Positions 6,538-7,211 of a stretch of 7,211 bases of DNA are shown here, in pieces. The first letter of the stretch is position 1; every line of letters begins with the position of its first letter. The translations under genes and the position numbers were made by a program. Origin of the DNA: Bacteroidales bacterium (GTDB lineage Bacteria; Bacteroidota; Bacteroidia; Bacteroidales; Bacteroidaceae); contig JAUNIV010000013.1 of assembly GCA_030523385.1 (NCBI GenBank), positions 7,773 to 14,983 on the forward strand. The letters are read 5' to 3'. The notes below the pieces were generated by a model. The model was given only the letters and a program-made list of their open reading frames with translations. It made no database searches and was not told where the DNA came from.

Positions 6538-6587
6538 GTTGAAATGGCGTAACCGTGTGTCATTTGAAAGATAAATGTCGGAAAATA

Positions 6588-6619
6588 TTAGGACGGAAAA
6601 GAATTATTTTATACTTTTG
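6588..6619 (+). promoter_or_regulatory. Promoter of the tRNA-Arg gene
   Basis: TACTTTTG (6612-6619) matches the Bacteroides -7 consensus fully. TTAG (6588-6591), 20 bases upstream, is a three-of-four match to the -33 box. The predicted start is near 6626, about 11 bases before the mature tRNA 5' end, leaving a short leader for RNase P to remove. Confidence 0.65.
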
Positions 6620-6636
6620 CACGTCCAAATATGGAT

Positions 6637-6708
6637 GCACCCGTAGTTCAATGGATAGAATACCGGATTCCGGTTCCGACGATATGAGTTCGATTCTCAT
6701 CGGGTGTA
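6637..6708 (+). tRNA. tRNA-Arg, anticodon CCG
   Basis: The 72 bases fold as a cloverleaf. The acceptor GCACCCG (6637-6643) pairs with CGGGTGT (6701-6707), with a G-U first pair. The D-arm is GTTC with GAAT around a loop holding the conserved GG. The anticodon stem CCGGA/TCCGA encloses loop TTCCGGT with anticodon CCG (6670-6672) after the invariant U33. The T-arm is ATGAG-TTCGATT-CTCAT. The discriminator base is A6708. CCA is not encoded, so CCA-adding enzyme would supply it. The anticodon reads CGG codons. Oddities are the G1-U72 wobble and a C-A mismatch at the outer anticodon-stem pair (6663/6679). An own promoter and terminator flank the gene. Confidence 0.95.
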
Positions 6709-6723
6709 CTTTTGGGTTCAGAG

Positions 6724-6759
6724 CGTCTATTACTTACTGGTAAGTAGTGGGCGTTTTTT
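6724..6759 (+). terminator. Intrinsic terminator of the tRNA-Arg gene
   Basis: CGTCTATTACTTA (6724-6736) pairs along its whole length with TAAGTAGTGGGCG (6741-6753), using three G-U wobbles, around a 4-base loop. Six T bases (6754-6759) follow at once. It lies 15 bases after the tRNA 3' end, so it closes a single-tRNA transcription unit and insulates the downstream small genes. Confidence 0.9.
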
Positions 6760-6844
6760 CATTATTACTGGCTATCACGGCTTTTTATACATGGTCCTTT
6801 ATTGTATGAGCGAGTTGCTTTATGGCAAAATCTTGTGCTTTATG

Positions 6845-6875
6845 TTGTAAGTTTCAATTTGAATCGTTACCTTTG
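6845..6875 (+). promoter_or_regulatory. Promoter of the small membrane-protein pair
   Basis: TTG (6845-6847) is followed after 20 bases by TACCTTTG (6868-6875), a complete -7 consensus match. Transcription would start near 6882. This decides the start of the next gene: an in-frame ATG at 6822 lies upstream of the promoter, and one at 6882 would be leaderless. The ATG at 6894, with a leader of about 12 bases, is therefore favoured. Confidence 0.65.
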
Positions 6876-6893
6876 CGTCAGATGGGAAATTTT

Positions 6894-7124
6894 ATGAGGC
6901 AACAGGAAGCAAGGAAAGAGGGCAAGGAAAAAGATAAGGTGAGGCGTGAGAAGCTGGCCGGTTTCTTTTATGATATTGCTAAACTTTCATTTGCTGGTCT
7001 TGTTATAGGTTTTGTAATGCCAATATTTTCAGATATGAGAAATGAAAATAACTGGTATGTAATTATAATAGGAGTAGTATTAACTGTATTGTCGGCTTTG
7101 CTGGCAAATAAAATTTTAAAATAA
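6894..7124 (+). CDS. Small two-helix membrane protein (possibly DUF6722-like)
   Basis: From the ATG at 6894 the product is 76 residues. Residues 1-22 are strongly charged (MRQQEARKEGKEKDKVRREK) and should lie in the cytoplasm. Two hydrophobic helices follow at about 28-46 (IAKLSFAGLVIGFVMPIF) and 54-71 (WYVIIIGVVLTVLSALLA), joined by a short polar loop SDMRNENN. The protein ends KILK. That is a hairpin topology with both ends likely cytoplasmic. An in-frame ATG at 6822 would add 24 residues (with three cysteines), but this extension overlaps the promoter. I recognise the style as a short Bacteroides membrane family, perhaps DUF6722, but not with certainty, and its function is unknown. The next small gene begins one base after this stop, so the two are almost certainly co-transcribed and perhaps translationally coupled. 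Confidence 0.75.
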   Translation: MRQQEARKEGKEKDKVRREKLAGFFYDIAKLSFAGLVIGFVMPIFSDMRNENNWYVIIIGVVLTVLSALLANKILK

Positions 7125-7125
7125 T

Positions 7126-7211
7126 ATGAATGGATTAGCAATATTATACACAGTTTGTGCAATTCTTGTAGGGGGAATATACGCTTGGACTTATACTAAA
7201 TCGGGTAAGAA
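7126..7211 (+). CDS. Very small single-pass membrane protein, 3' end cut by window
   Basis: The frame opens with ATG one base after the preceding stop and is still open at the window edge (28 complete codons). It reads MNGLAILYTVCAILVGGIYA, then WTYTKSGK. A hydrophobic helix at about residues 4-20 is followed by a Trp/Tyr interface and a basic stretch, as in single-pass microproteins. The full length cannot be known from this window. Tight spacing to the two-helix protein suggests that the two small products work together in the inner membrane, but this is inference. Confidence 0.65.
   Translation, partial: MNGLAILYTVCAILVGGIYAWTYTKSGK

Noticed and set aside
6555..6743. 62-codon plus-strand frame over the tRNA
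   Set aside because: It runs through the tRNA gene, its promoter and its terminator. RNA structure explains the sequence.
6637..6893. tRNA gene as an integration site for a mobile element
   Set aside because: No repeat of the tRNA 3' end was seen downstream within the window, and no integrase gene is present.
6822..6893. 24-residue N-terminal extension with three cysteines on the small membrane protein
   Set aside because: The extension overlaps a consensus promoter, so the cysteine motif is probably not translated.

Overview
The window looks like chromosomal DNA from a Bacteroides-type member of the Bacteroidota. The protein set supports this: a long Bacteroidota-style LptD, a DUF1343/NamZ muramidase, AsnA and Ung. 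So do the promoters. Most transcription units begin about 20-25 bases downstream of a TAnnTTTG box, the -7 element of the Bacteroides primary sigma factor, and ribosome binding sites are weak. No mobile element, CRISPR array, phage gene or defence cassette is visible. Most of the window is ordinary housekeeping sequence.

Layout, left to right. (1) Bases 1-1109, minus strand: a secreted NamZ/DUF1343 exo-N-acetylmuramidase that lacks only its last few dozen residues at the window edge. (2) Bases 1163-1699, plus strand: a small HD-domain phosphohydrolase, divergent from namZ across a compact promoter region. (3) Bases 1792-4539, plus strand: lptD, the outer-membrane LPS export barrel, with its own TAATTTTG box. 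(4) Bases 4545-5207, minus strand: ung, converging on lptD with a 5-base gap and a hairpin spanning both stop codons. (5) Bases 5313-6353, minus strand: asnA, ended by a strong hairpin terminator whose U-tract runs into the -33 box of the ung promoter. (6) Bases 6354-6636: a 283-base intergenic region with the asnA promoter, a small dyad over its -33 position, a long imperfect inverted repeat (6467-6537) and the tRNA promoter. (7) Bases 6637-6708: tRNA-Arg(CCG) with its own terminator. (8) From 6845: a promoter followed by two very small membrane-protein genes in tandem, the second cut by the window edge.

Functional links are loose. NamZ (peptidoglycan recycling) and LptD (LPS insertion) are both envelope functions. 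Ung (DNA repair) and AsnA (asparagine synthesis) are conventional cytoplasmic enzymes on the same strand, but each appears to have its own promoter. The points most worth a second look are the REP/MITE-like inverted repeat, the dyad at the asnA promoter, the reduced cysteine set of LptD, the two tight gene-junction hairpins, and the microprotein pair whose start is redefined by a promoter lying inside the longest open frame.
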